Positions 7,616-15,970 are shown, numbered from the stretch's first letter. The stretch is 41,436 nucleotides of DNA from Candidatus Berkelbacteria bacterium CG10_big_fil_rev_8_21_14_0_10_43_13 (GCA_002773985.1 PEZW01000018.1:98240-139675); one strand, 5' to 3'. Made by a program: numbers and translations. Notes: generated from the letters alone by a model not told the origin.

Positions 7616-8035
7616 ATGGATGTCTCTGTGGAGATGCTCTACTGTGGACTCGTCGAGCTGGCACTGTTAGCGCTGCTACTCGCAGCCATCTTTGTGCCGC
7701 TCTGGATCATCGGCTAGATCTACTGCTGGGCATACTGGCAGCTACTGCCTGCCCACAGGCTTCTTCGTCGTTACAACGAAGCCGGCTGGGAACTTCTGAG
7801 AATCGCCGCCGCCCTTCCCGACCCGATGGCCTCGTTCATGAATCCGAGGCAAAAGCTGGAGCGGCTCGTCTTCCTCGAGAAACGGTGGGTCAAGCGCGGT
7901 TTCATCGCGCTCGACTTCGCGGATTTCATCGATCCGACACGAGACGCGGCCGATCTGCTTCCTCTCTATCGGCTCCGGAAAGACGGCGAGCCCGCCGTCT
8001 ACCCGATCGCCAGCGTCGCTCAGGAAGCGGCGTGA
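7616..8035 (+). CDS. 139-codon membrane ORF interrupted by an in-frame TAG
   Basis: ATG at 7616 follows AAGGGAGGT. The frame reads 33 residues with a strongly hydrophobic stretch (ELALLALLLAAIFVPLWIIG), meets TAG at 7715-7717, and continues open as IYCWAYWQLLPAHRLLRRYN and on to TGA at 8033-8035. The residues just after the TAG keep the membrane character, and the rest has even, GC-rich codon use and a plausible soluble domain (LVFLEKRWVKRGFIALDF...). No start codon with a ribosome binding site lies just after the TAG. It could be read-through, a recent nonsense mutation, or a 33-aa protein plus a remnant. I recognise no family. Confidence 0.45.
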
Positions 8036-8054
8036 ATGATGCATCACCTTGCCA

Positions 8055-8087
8055 CTGGCGAGCGGGGAACTACACCCCGCCCGCCAG
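8055..8087 (+). terminator. GC-rich 3' hairpin of cassette 2
   Basis: CTGGCGAGCGGGG-AACTACA-CCCCGCCCGCCAG is a 13-bp stem with a single mismatch, nearly identical to 7463-7491. No U-tract follows. It separates the island from the promoter at 8091. Confidence 0.55.
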
Positions 8088-8090
8088 TCA

Positions 8091-8119
8091 TTGACAAATA
8101 AGAACAATTATGCTATTAT
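8091..8119 (+). promoter_or_regulatory. Strong promoter of the putative small RNA
   Basis: TTGACA (8091-8096), exactly 17 bases, TATTAT (8114-8119). Transcription would begin near 8126. No ORF with a ribosome binding site follows before the terminator at 8254. Confidence 0.7.
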
Positions 8120-8125
8120 ATAAGT

Positions 8126-8254
8126 GTTGAATGTAGTTGATGGAAACATTAACCCTTCAAAGCTCTTTAACGCTCCAGCTCCTTCGCAAGAAGGAGCTGG
8201 ACGCTAGAGAGATGAAGTTCTCTCATGAAAAACCCGCGGCAACGCGGTTTTTTT
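8126..8254 (+). ncRNA. Putative small RNA with four hairpins and its own terminator
   Basis: Between the promoter at 8091 and a terminator lie three hairpins: GUUGAUG-GAAA-CAUUAAC (8136-8153), CCAGCUCCUUC-GCAA-GAAGGAGCUGG (8175-8200, perfect 11-bp stem) and GAGAGA-UGAAGU-UCUCUC (8207-8224). Three of the four loops, counting the terminator, are GNRA tetraloops, as expected of RNA rather than of a DNA palindrome. There is no coding potential in the interval. It does not look like 6S, SRP RNA or tmRNA to me. Coordinates are estimated from the promoter and terminator. Confidence 0.65.
8234..8254 (+). terminator. Rho-independent terminator of the small RNA
   Basis: CCGCG-GCAA-CGCGG followed by seven T. 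Confidence 0.85.
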
Positions 8255-8315
8255 GTTTTCGAGGTCAAGCAAACCCAAACAAAACCTAAGCCCATCGACA
8301 AACCAGCCTTTAGTA

Positions 8316-8345
8316 TTGACCTGTTCGGGATGTGTTCGGTATAAT
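8316..8345 (+). promoter_or_regulatory. Helicase promoter, leaderless arrangement
   Basis: TTGACC (8316-8321), 18 bases, TATAAT (8340-8345). The ATG at 8352 lies where transcription should begin, and no Shine-Dalgarno is present. This also decides the start: the track's start at 8253 lies in the small-RNA terminator. Confidence 0.7.
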
Positions 8346-8351
8346 AGAATT

Positions 8352-10070
8352 ATGAAGCAAATAGATGCATTAAAAATTTTGAAAACAGGCAGTAATGTTT
8401 TTCTGACCGGTGAGCCGGGCAGTGGCAAGACGTATGTCATCAATCAATATGTCAATTATTTACGTTCTCACAATATCTCACCATCGATCACAGCTTCGAC
8501 CGGCATCGCCGCTACTCACATCGGTGGCATGACTATTCACTCCTGGAGCGGTATCGGGATCAAAAACAATCTAAATAAAGCCGAACTCAAAAATATCGCC
8601 GGCAATGACAATGTCGACAAAAGAATCACTGACGCCAAGATTTTGATTATCGATGAAATATCTATGCTCCCGCCGGACACATTGCGAATGATCGAAATCA
8701 TCTGTCGACTGGTCAAAAACAACTCTTTACCTTTTGGCGGACTTCAAGTCATCCTCGTCGGGGACTTCTTTCAGTTGCCGCCGATCATCAAAAGACCGAC
8801 TGAAAATCAATTTCAAGACGATCTTTTCGATGAAAAATTAGCCCGCTTTGCTTATGATTCTCCAGTCTGGCAATCAGCTGAATTTGCAACCTGCTACCTC
8901 GACGAACAGTACCGCCAAGATGACACCGAATTGAGCCAAGTTTTGACCAAGATCCGCACCAACAACTTTGATGACAGCTCACTCGAAATCATTCGACAGA
9001 GAAAGTTTAATATTTCAGAAGTTCCGTCCTCGGCGCCAAAACTTTATTCGCACAACATCGACGTCGATAGAGTTAATGATGCGATGCTGGCCAAAATTTC
9101 CGCCAAAGCCAAACACTTTACGATGCTCTCAAGCGGCAAAAGAAATCTTGTCGAAACTCTAAAAAAGGGTTGCCTCTCTCCGGAAAATTTGTTTTTGAAG
9201 ATCAGTGCCGCTGTTATGTTTACCAAAAATAATACGAAGGAGGGTTTTGTCAACGGGACGCTCGGGAGTGTTGTCGGATTTGACGACGAGACCGAATTAC
9301 CGATTGTCAAGATCAAAAACGGTCGGAAAATTCACGTTTCCCCGGCCGACTGGACCGTTGAGGAGAATGGCACAGTCAGAGCCAGACTGACCCAAATTCC
9401 TCTCCGCTTAGCTTGGGCCATAACAGTTCATAAGAGCCAGGGCATCAGCCTTGACGAAGCTGTGATCGATTTGTCAAAAGTTTTTGAATTTGGACAAGGT
9501 TATGTTGCGATTTCACGGGTCAGACGCCTGACCGGCATCCATCTACTTGGTTGGAATGATCGATCTTTTCAGGTTGACCCTGACGTTATCGCCGAGGATA
9601 TCAAATTTCGGGATGATTCGACCAAAACCGAAAAAGCATTTAGTCATTTTTCCACTGATGCGTTGCAAAAAATATATGACGAATTCATAAAAAAATCAGG
9701 CGGCGAACTGAAACCGCAAAATGGTGATCGGAACACAAAAACGCCAAAACCATCCACGATCGACGAGACACTTTCTCTTTGGCGAGAGGGAAAGACTATT
9801 AGTCAAATTGCCAAAGATCGAAGCTTAAGCGAGGGCACCATAGTCAGCCATCTTGAAAAGTTAACTGCGACCAAATCTATCAATAAAACAGAATTGAGTC
9901 GAATTGTTTCGCCTCGTATCCTAACCGTCCTGCCAAAAATTCAGGCGGCTTTTGATAACCAAACGATGGACAAGCTGTCGCCGATTTTCAAACACTGTCA
10001 CGGCCAATATTCGTATGACGAATTAAGAATCGCGAGAATGGTTTTAAAATCACAACTTTTTAAGCTATAA
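8352..10070 (+). CDS. PIF1/RecD2-like DNA helicase with C-terminal HTH
   Basis: This 572-residue superfamily 1 helicase has Walker A GEPGSGKT at residues 20-27, then TASTGIAATHIGG, Walker B IDEISML, a QLPP motif, DEQYRQ, and the late motifs VHKSQGISLDEA and GQGYVAISRV, which are diagnostic of PIF1/RecD family 5'-3' helicases. The C-terminal 100 residues hold an HTH domain (EGKTISQIAKDRSLSEGTIV) like that at the end of RecQ-type helicases. It probably resolves structured DNA during replication or repair. UvrD-nuclease follows after ten bases, suggesting one transcript. Confidence 0.88.
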   Translation: MKQIDALKILKTGSNVFLTGEPGSGKTYVINQYVNYLRSHNISPSITASTGIAATHIGGMTIHSWSGIGIKNNLNKAELKNIAGNDNVDKRITDAKILIIDEISMLPPDTLRMIEIICRLVKNNSLPFGGLQVILVGDFFQLPPIIKRPTENQFQDDLFDEKLARFAYDSPVWQSAEFATCYLDEQYRQDDTELSQVLTKIRTNNFDDSSLEIIRQRKFNISEVPSSAPKLYSHNIDVDRVNDAMLAKISAKAKHFTMLSSGKRNLVETLKKGCLSPENLFLKISAAVMFTKNNTKEGFVNGTLGSVVGFDDETELPIVKIKNGRKIHVSPADWTVEENGTVRARLTQIPLRLAWAITVHKSQGISLDEAVIDLSKVFEFGQGYVAISRVRRLTGIHLLGWNDRSFQVDPDVIAEDIKFRDDSTKTEKAFSHFSTDALQKIYDEFIKKSGGELKPQNGDRNTKTPKPSTIDETLSLWREGKTISQIAKDRSLSEGTIVSHLEKLTATKSINKTELSRIVSPRILTVLPKIQAAFDNQTMDKLSPIFKHCHGQYSYDELRIARMVLKSQLFKL

Positions 10071-10080
10071 TTTACCGGCA

Positions 10081-12993
10081 ATGAATCAAGCAAAATTAAA
10101 ATTTGACACACAAAACCCAAGCATTTTAGACAACCTTAACTCAGCCCAAAAAGATGCCGTGACTTATCAAGGCGGACCGCTTTTGATCATTGCTGGTGCC
10201 GGCACCGGCAAGACGACCGTCGTCACTCGGCGGATTGCCTATATGATCGAGCAAAAGATCTCCAAGCCATCCGAAATATTGGCACTGACATTTACTGAAA
10301 AGGCCGCCGCCGAGATGGAGGAGCGCGTCGATCAACTCGTGCCTTATGGTTATACTGATATGTCGATCTTAACATTTCACGCTTTTGGCGATCAGTTTCT
10401 GCGTGATTTTGCCCTCGACCTTGGCTTGCCATCAAATTTCAAAGTTTTGACCGGCGTCGAGCAAGCAATCTTTATGCGGACAAACATCTATGCCTTTGAT
10501 CTCGACTATTTTCGCCCCGTCGCCAATCCGCTTTCACATATTCAGGCTCTTCTGTCACATTTTTCCAGACTGAAGGATGAGTTGATCACCCCAGCAGAAT
10601 ATCTAGATTTTGCTGAAAAACAAATTTCAAAGGCAACAAACGAAGATGAGACAGTTGAAGCGAACAAAACGCTTGAATTGGCCAAGGCTTTTGAGCGTTA
10701 TCAGGAGTTGATGATTCAGGCCGGAAACCTTGATTTCGGCGACCAACTTTTCTTCACCTACAAAGTATTGAAGGAAAACAAAAAAATCCTGGCTGAGTGT
10801 CAGAAAAGATATAAATATATCTTGGTAGATGAATTTCAGGACACGAACTACGCCCAAAATGAAATAGTAAAGCTCCTAGCAAATAAATTGCAAAGCATCA
10901 CCGTTGTAGGCGATGATGACCAATCTATTTATCGCTTCAGAGGCGCATCAATTTCAAACATATTAGACTTCAAAAAAACTTATCCGGAGACAAAACAGAT
11001 TGTTTTAAACGAAAATTATCGCTCGACCACTGAAATTCTTGATGCTTCATACAAACTCATACAATTCAACAATCCTGATCGACTCGAAATTCAGAACAAG
11101 ATTGACAAACGCCTGGTTTCAAAACGGCACGGTAGCCCGTCAGAACTGTTTTTTTGCAGCAATCTTTCCTGTGAAGCTGACCAAGTGGTCGAAAAAATCA
11201 AAGAAATTAAAGAAAAAGAAAATTACAAATACAATGATTTTGTCCTTCTGGTACGAGCAAATTCTCATGCAGAGCCGTTTTTGCAATCACTAAACGTTGC
11301 CGGCATTCCACACATTTTTACCGGCGCTTCCAGTTTATTTGATCAGCCAGAAATAAAAATGTTGGTCGCGTTTTTGCGCTGTCTCGTCTACACCGACGAC
11401 TCACTAGCTCTATATCAACTGGCAACCTCGGAACTCTACGGTGTCAGTCACGAGGATATTTCCAGTTTTTATACACTGGCCAGAAGGCAAAATCGGCCAT
11501 TGCTATCTTTTTTTAGCAACAAGACACTGGAACAATTTAGCAATGATTTGTCAGCACAAACATCATCACTTGATCAGATTTTCGAAGACATAACCAAATG
11601 CCGCAAACTAAAGAGTGACCCTGTCGGCGAAGTTCTATATGCTTACCTAAAAGAAAAGAATTTTCTCAAAAAATTAACAGAAGTTGATACTGCCGAAAAT
11701 GAATTAAAAATCTTCAATATTGCCAAATTTTTTGACCGAATCACTCAGTTCAATCACTCAAGCGATGAGAGGGGAGTCCTGGCTTTTCTAAACACTTTGG
11801 AACTGATTCTCGAGGTCGGGGACGAAACGATCTCCACTGATATCGATCGTGATATCGACGCAATTAATATTTCGACTGTTCACGCCGCCAAGGGACTTGA
11901 ATACGAGGTCGTTTTTATCGTCAACTGTGTCTCAGATCGCTTCCCTGGTCGCCGTCGACGAGATCCTCTGCCACTACCACCAGAGCTAATCAAAGAGAGT
12001 TTGCCCGAAGGCGATTTCCATCTACAGGAGGAGCGCCGACTTTTCTATGTTGCTGCCACCCGAGCAAAAAATTATTTATTTATGACTGCAGCCGAGGATT
12101 ATGGTGGCAAGCGAGCCAAAAAACTGTCTCAATTTGTCTTGGAACTACTGGATGAACCAAACCCGACTAAACTCAAACACAAATTGTCAAATTTGGAAAA
12201 AATCGAACGGTTCAAAAAAGTGGAAACTGAGCACAAGAAATTGCCAAACAAATTTGCCACCGAGACGATCAAACTCTCACGAGCAATGATTGACGATTAT
12301 TATACCTGCCCAAAGAAATTTTATTTTGCTCATGTCGTCAAGATACCACTCTTGAAAAATCATTATTTGATGTATGGTACGGCCGTCCATGCCGCTCTTG
12401 ATTATTATTTTTCGAAAAAGATACGAGGCGATACACCCTCACTCGAAGAGTTAATTACTCAATTTGATACTGCATTTAGAAATGTCGGTTTTATCACCAC
12501 AGAGCACGAAGATTTACGACACCGTCAGGGAATAAACACTTTGACCAGATTTTACACTGACGACCAGAAGCAGCCGACACTGCCATCAGAAGTTGAAACT
12601 CCGTTTGAGTTTGCCGAAAATAAAGTCAAGATAAATGGTCGCTATGACCTGATCACTGGTGCAAAAGAGAACGCTGAAATTGTCGACTTCAAAACATCAA
12701 ATGTGACCGAGCAAAAAGAAGCCGACCGTCGGATAAAGAGTTCGACTCAGATGATGATTTATGCCCTGGCTTGGTTTGAAAAATTCAAAGTTATCCCCAA
12801 AACCACCCTGGTGTTTATCGAATCAGGTCTGACCGGATCACGAATCTTCAATATGAAAGAGCTGGAGGAAACAAAGCAGATGATTTTTGATGTTGCTGCC
12901 AGAATCCGCAAAAACGATATGTCCGCCAAACCGGATGCATTTCAATGCAAACAATGTCCATATAGTGATATTTGTCCAGAAAGTAAAGCTTGA
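10081..12993 (+). CDS. UvrD/PcrA-type helicase fused to a Cas4/AddB-like nuclease
   Basis: This 970-residue protein has an N-terminal SF1A helicase: GAGTGKTT near residue 39, VDEFQDTNYAQNE, VVGDDDQSIYRFRGA, STVHAAKGLEYE and RRLFYVAATRAK. From about residue 740 it has a PD-(D/E)XK nuclease: YYTCPKKFYF, GTAVHAALDYYF, INGRYDLI, IVDFKTS, and a terminal CKQCPYSDICP. The lone Cys plus the terminal Cys trio fit a 4Fe-4S cluster as in AddB and Cas4. It would unwind and trim DNA ends, likely an AddAB/RecB-like role in one chain. A TATAAT lies 10 bases before the ATG, inside the end of the upstream gene, so it may also be transcribed alone. Confidence 0.9.
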   Translation: MNQAKLKFDTQNPSILDNLNSAQKDAVTYQGGPLLIIAGAGTGKTTVVTRRIAYMIEQKISKPSEILALTFTEKAAAEMEERVDQLVPYGYTDMSILTFHAFGDQFLRDFALDLGLPSNFKVLTGVEQAIFMRTNIYAFDLDYFRPVANPLSHIQALLSHFSRLKDELITPAEYLDFAEKQISKATNEDETVEANKTLELAKAFERYQELMIQAGNLDFGDQLFFTYKVLKENKKILAECQKRYKYILVDEFQDTNYAQNEIVKLLANKLQSITVVGDDDQSIYRFRGASISNILDFKKTYPETKQIVLNENYRSTTEILDASYKLIQFNNPDRLEIQNKIDKRLVSKRHGSPSELFFCSNLSCEADQVVEKIKEIKEKENYKYNDFVLLVRANSHAEPFLQSLNVAGIPHIFTGASSLFDQPEIKMLVAFLRCLVYTDDSLALYQLATSELYGVSHEDISSFYTLARRQNRPLLSFFSNKTLEQFSNDLSAQTSSLDQIFEDITKCRKLKSDPVGEVLYAYLKEKNFLKKLTEVDTAENELKIFNIAKFFDRITQFNHSSDERGVLAFLNTLELILEVGDETISTDIDRDIDAINISTVHAAKGLEYEVVFIVNCVSDRFPGRRRRDPLPLPPELIKESLPEGDFHLQEERRLFYVAATRAKNYLFMTAAEDYGGKRAKKLSQFVLELLDEPNPTKLKHKLSNLEKIERFKKVETEHKKLPNKFATETIKLSRAMIDDYYTCPKKFYFAHVVKIPLLKNHYLMYGTAVHAALDYYFSKKIRGDTPSLEELITQFDTAFRNVGFITTEHEDLRHRQGINTLTRFYTDDQKQPTLPSEVETPFEFAENKVKINGRYDLITGAKENAEIVDFKTSNVTEQKEADRRIKSSTQMMIYALAWFEKFKVIPKTTLVFIESGLTGSRIFNMKELEETKQMIFDVAARIRKNDMSAKPDAFQCKQCPYSDICPESKA

Positions 12994-13025
12994 TCAAAAT
13001 TTCGAATTAAATGTTTGTTTGGGGT

Positions 13026-13054
13026 TTGTTCGGATCAAAAATATTTGGTATAAT
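13026..13054 (+). promoter_or_regulatory. Promoter upstream of the structured element and rmuC
   Basis: TTGTTC (13026-13031), 17 bases, TATAAT (13049-13054). Transcription would begin at about 13061, exactly at the left edge of the dispersed structured element. Confidence 0.5.
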
Positions 13055-13060
13055 AATAAC

Positions 13061-13190
13061 GGTACTCACGCACCGTAGAGCAAGCTTCAGCCTGTTTGGA
13101 GATAAATTGAAACAACCTGACTGCGGATTATCCCAGCACGCTGATCCGCCGGCTGGCGGAGTGGTCTACAAGACTTTTACGTAGGTCCTG
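13061..13190 (+). repeat. Dispersed structured element, copy A
   Basis: This ~130-bp element is homologous to 39430-39541. Shared words in order are CACCGTAGnGCAAGC, TTGGAGnT, AAACAA, ATCnCAGCACGCT, GTGGTCTAC and CGTAnGTCCTGT. The ends form an imperfect terminal stem, and inside are GUAG/CUAC, CAAGC.../...GCCUG and UCCGCC-GGCU-GGCGGA arms. It could be a small RNA/leader or a miniature inverted-repeat element. Here it lies between the promoter at 13026 and rmuC. Confidence 0.55.
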
Positions 13191-13212
13191 TTAAAAACAC
13201 AAATGGAGGAAC

Positions 13213-14277
13213 ATGGCAACTACGATCTTACTCATACTGGTTTTGATCGCGCTGATCTATCTTATTTTTATTGTCTTCAGAAATCAGAAACCAATCGAAT
13301 CTGGTGGCGAGAAATTAATGTTCGATTTACTCGAAAAAGTACGAGTCGATACCCAAAATAAACTTGATCGGATCGATGATCGGGTCAGCCAAAACCTGTC
13401 AAAATCGCACGAGGCTATCCAGACACAGTTTGCCCAAAGTTCGGCAATTATTAAGGATGTAACTAGAAAAATGACTGAGCTCGGCGAGACAAACAAGCAG
13501 ATCGTCAGCTTCGCAGATCAGATGAAAAGTCTAGAAAACATTTTGAAAAACCCGAAACAGCGGGGGATTCTCGGTGAATATTTTCTTGAATCACTGCTTT
13601 CAAACGTTTTTCAGCCATCTCAGTACAAAATGCAGTACAAATTTGCCAATGGCACGATCGTCGATGCCGCCATCTTTTTTAACGATAAAATAGTTCCGGT
13701 CGACGCCAAATTTTCGCTCGAAAAATACAACAAAATTATGGAAGAGAAGGAAGAAAGTCGACGCATAGTTTTAGAAAAAGAGTTCAAGCAAGATATCAAA
13801 AACAGAATCGATGAAACAGCCAAATACATTGATCCGAAACAGGACACGACTGACTTTGCCTTTATGTTTATCCCTGCCGAGGGTATTTACTACAATTTAC
13901 TAATTTATAAAGTTGGAACTATCGAGATCAATACCAATGATTTGATCGAGTACGCCTTCAAAAAACATGTTATTATCGTCTCCCCGACATCCTTTTATGC
14001 CTATCTCGAAACAGTTCTTCACGGCCTCAAAGCGCTAAAAATGGAAGAATCAGTCAAAGAGATTCTTGTTCGTGTCGGTGAACTTGGCAAACATCTAAAC
14101 GCCTTCGAAGCACATTATGACAAAATCGGTTCAAACCTGGGTGCGACCGTAAATGCCTACAACAATTCATCAAAAGAATTTAAAAAAATTGATAAAGACG
14201 TTTATAAATTGTCCGATGGCAAACAGGGTGGGGAAATGGAAATAGGCTTAATAGACAAACCGGAAGAAAACGAATAG
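13213..14277 (+). CDS. rmuC: RmuC family DNA recombination protein
   Basis: This 354-residue RmuC-family protein has an N-terminal membrane anchor (residues 3-22), a coiled coil to about residue 110, then the nuclease-like core with GILGEYFLESLL, VDAAIFF, VPVDAKFSLEKY and MFIPAEGIYY, and the conserved VSPTSFYAYLETV near the end. RmuC limits inversions between short repeats in E. coli, and its core is related to restriction-type nucleases (PD-(D/E)XK). In a genome this full of inverted repeats that role is apt (inference). Good ribosome binding site GGAGGAAC. The TAG stop overlaps the rluD start by one base. Confidence 0.9.
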   Translation: MATTILLILVLIALIYLIFIVFRNQKPIESGGEKLMFDLLEKVRVDTQNKLDRIDDRVSQNLSKSHEAIQTQFAQSSAIIKDVTRKMTELGETNKQIVSFADQMKSLENILKNPKQRGILGEYFLESLLSNVFQPSQYKMQYKFANGTIVDAAIFFNDKIVPVDAKFSLEKYNKIMEEKEESRRIVLEKEFKQDIKNRIDETAKYIDPKQDTTDFAFMFIPAEGIYYNLLIYKVGTIEINTNDLIEYAFKKHVIIVSPTSFYAYLETVLHGLKALKMEESVKEILVRVGELGKHLNAFEAHYDKIGSNLGATVNAYNNSSKEFKKIDKDVYKLSDGKQGGEMEIGLIDKPEENE

Positions 14278-15251
14278 TGAAACTTAAAAAAATTAAAATA
14301 GAGGTAGAAGATACAGGCCTGCGCTTGGATCAATTTTTACTCCAAGAAAATCCTGATTATTCGCGATCATATTTTAGTGATCTGATCAAAAAAGGCTCCG
14401 TAGCTGTAAATAATGAAGAGAGGAAACCAAGCTACAGATTGAAGACAGGGGATACAGTCGAATACAAATTGACCGAAAAAACATCTCTGGGACCGATAAA
14501 ACCAGTAAATATTCCCCTCAATATTATTTTTGAGGATGAAAATGTCCTGGTCGTAAACAAACCAGCCGGACTCGTGGTCCATCCAGCTGTAGGTCATCAC
14601 AACGACACTCTAGTCAACGCTCTAACACATAGTTATCCACAGGTTAGCAAAGCTGTTTATGACGACGAAAATGAGCTTTCTGTTTCACGCCCCGGACTTG
14701 TCCACCGCCTCGACAAAGACACTTCAGGAGTACTAATTGTCGCAAAAAATACGAAATCAATGATTTTTCTGGCCAATCAAATTCAAGACAGAAAAGCAAA
14801 GAAAGTGTATCTCGCGCTTTGTGCCGGCTGGCCACCAATTTCATCCGGACGATTGTACAACAACCTCGGTAGAAATTTGAAAAACCGCAAAATATATACT
14901 GAAGTTGGATCAGAAAAGGGGAGAGAAGCCATTTCCAATTATCAAGTTAAGAAGAATCATCTGACGTCAAAAAACGAACGAGTGTCACTTATAGAATTTC
15001 AGATCGAAACAGGCCGCACTCACCAGATCAGGACCCAAGCAAAAATGGCTGGTTTTCCGATTATCGGCGATCAGGCGTACTCTACTAAAGAAAGTGAAGC
15101 TGTTTCAAACCATCTAGGGGTAAAGCGGCAAATGCTTCATGCCAGCTCTTTGACAATCCTGTTGCCTGGGGCGAAAATTGCTCAGAAATTTGAAGTTGCT
15201 GTTCCGTCAGACTTCGAACAAATTATTGAGAATCTGATTGCACAAAACTAG
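14277..15251 (+). CDS. rluD: 23S rRNA pseudouridine synthase, RluA/RluD family
   Basis: This 324-residue protein has an N-terminal S4 RNA-binding domain (residues 10-70, RLDQFLLQENPDYSRSYFSD) and the RluA-type catalytic domain. HRLDKDTSG lies at residues 143-151 with catalytic Asp146. NKPAGLVVHP and GRTHQIRTQ are also present. This arrangement is that of RluD/RluC, which convert uridines in large-subunit rRNA to pseudouridine. RluD is the more likely match, but paralogues cannot be excluded. It starts at GTG, one base overlapping the rmuC stop. A terminator follows. Confidence 0.88.
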   Translation: MKLKKIKIEVEDTGLRLDQFLLQENPDYSRSYFSDLIKKGSVAVNNEERKPSYRLKTGDTVEYKLTEKTSLGPIKPVNIPLNIIFEDENVLVVNKPAGLVVHPAVGHHNDTLVNALTHSYPQVSKAVYDDENELSVSRPGLVHRLDKDTSGVLIVAKNTKSMIFLANQIQDRKAKKVYLALCAGWPPISSGRLYNNLGRNLKNRKIYTEVGSEKGREAISNYQVKKNHLTSKNERVSLIEFQIETGRTHQIRTQAKMAGFPIIGDQAYSTKESEAVSNHLGVKRQMLHASSLTILLPGAKIAQKFEVAVPSDFEQIIENLIAQN

Positions 15252-15270
15252 TACTTCATACTTTGTAACA

Positions 15271-15304
15271 AAAAACCCACGACAAATTTGACGTAGGTTT
15301 TTTT
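15271..15304 (+). terminator. Terminator after rluD
   Basis: AACCCACG / CGTAGGTT stem (one mismatch) with A-tract before and seven T after. Confidence 0.75.
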
Positions 15305-15343
15305 GTTATGATAAAGTGTGAATAATATTAACGAGGAGATGGC

Positions 15344-15970
15344 ATGGAAAGAGAACGGGTCACAATTTCAATTAAGAAAATTATCCTAGACAAAATCGAC
15401 CGCACAATTGATGGGGCAAATGTTCGAAATCGATCCCATGCAATCGAATCCTTAATTCTAAAAGGTCTTGGCACCTCAGACACCCGAACCGCTGTCGTCT
15501 TGATGGGTGGTGACGATGCACTCAAATCTATCCCAAACGTTGAGCAAGCTTTGTCCGAACTAAAAGATCTCGGTTTTGAAACTGTTCATATCGCCACTGG
15601 CTTTCTCGGAGAAAAGGTCCAAGAAAAACTCGGCGACGGTTCAAAATATGGCCTCAAATTTGTTTACAATGATAAAGGGGAAGGTTCTGCCGGTGCCTTA
15701 GCTGTTTTGAAAAAGGAACTCAAGAACACATTTATTGTTATTAATCACCACCAATTTTCTGACTTCAAGATTGATGAACTCCTAAATTTTCACAAAAAAC
15801 ATCATTTCGTCGCCACTATAGCCACAAACAATCTCGATACATTGCAAGGAATTTACGTTTTTGAGCCTGAAATTTCCAACCGTCTAACCAAAGGGTTTTC
15901 GATGCTTGAAGATGACATTTTGCCCAAACTAATCAAAGATGGCAAAGCCGCAGTCTGCCCGATGATCTAA
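15344..15970 (+). CDS. Ribbon-helix-helix domain fused to nucleotidyltransferase-like domain
   Basis: The first 45 residues (RVTISIKKIILDKIDRTI...NRSHAIESLILKGL) are a ribbon-helix-helix DNA-binding domain of the CopG/Arc type. The remaining 160 look like a sugar-nucleotidyltransferase Rossmann fold (AVVLMGGDD..., LGFETVHIATGFLGEKV, YGLKFVYNDKGEGSAGAL). The usual GxGTRLxPLT phosphate loop is missing: the sequence after MGG is DDALKSIPNVEQAL. It is probably not a normal enzyme. It might be a regulator that senses a nucleotide sugar. Ribosome binding site GAGGAGATGGC is strong. Confidence 0.6.
   Translation: MERERVTISIKKIILDKIDRTIDGANVRNRSHAIESLILKGLGTSDTRTAVVLMGGDDALKSIPNVEQALSELKDLGFETVHIATGFLGEKVQEKLGDGSKYGLKFVYNDKGEGSAGALAVLKKELKNTFIVINHHQFSDFKIDELLNFHKKHHFVATIATNNLDTLQGIYVFEPEISNRLTKGFSMLEDDILPKLIKDGKAAVCPMI

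Noticed and set aside
7742-8107. Minus-strand ORF of 121 aa in the GC-rich island
   Set aside because: High GC creates long open frames on both strands. The plus frame has the ribosome binding site, membrane segment and cassette structure.
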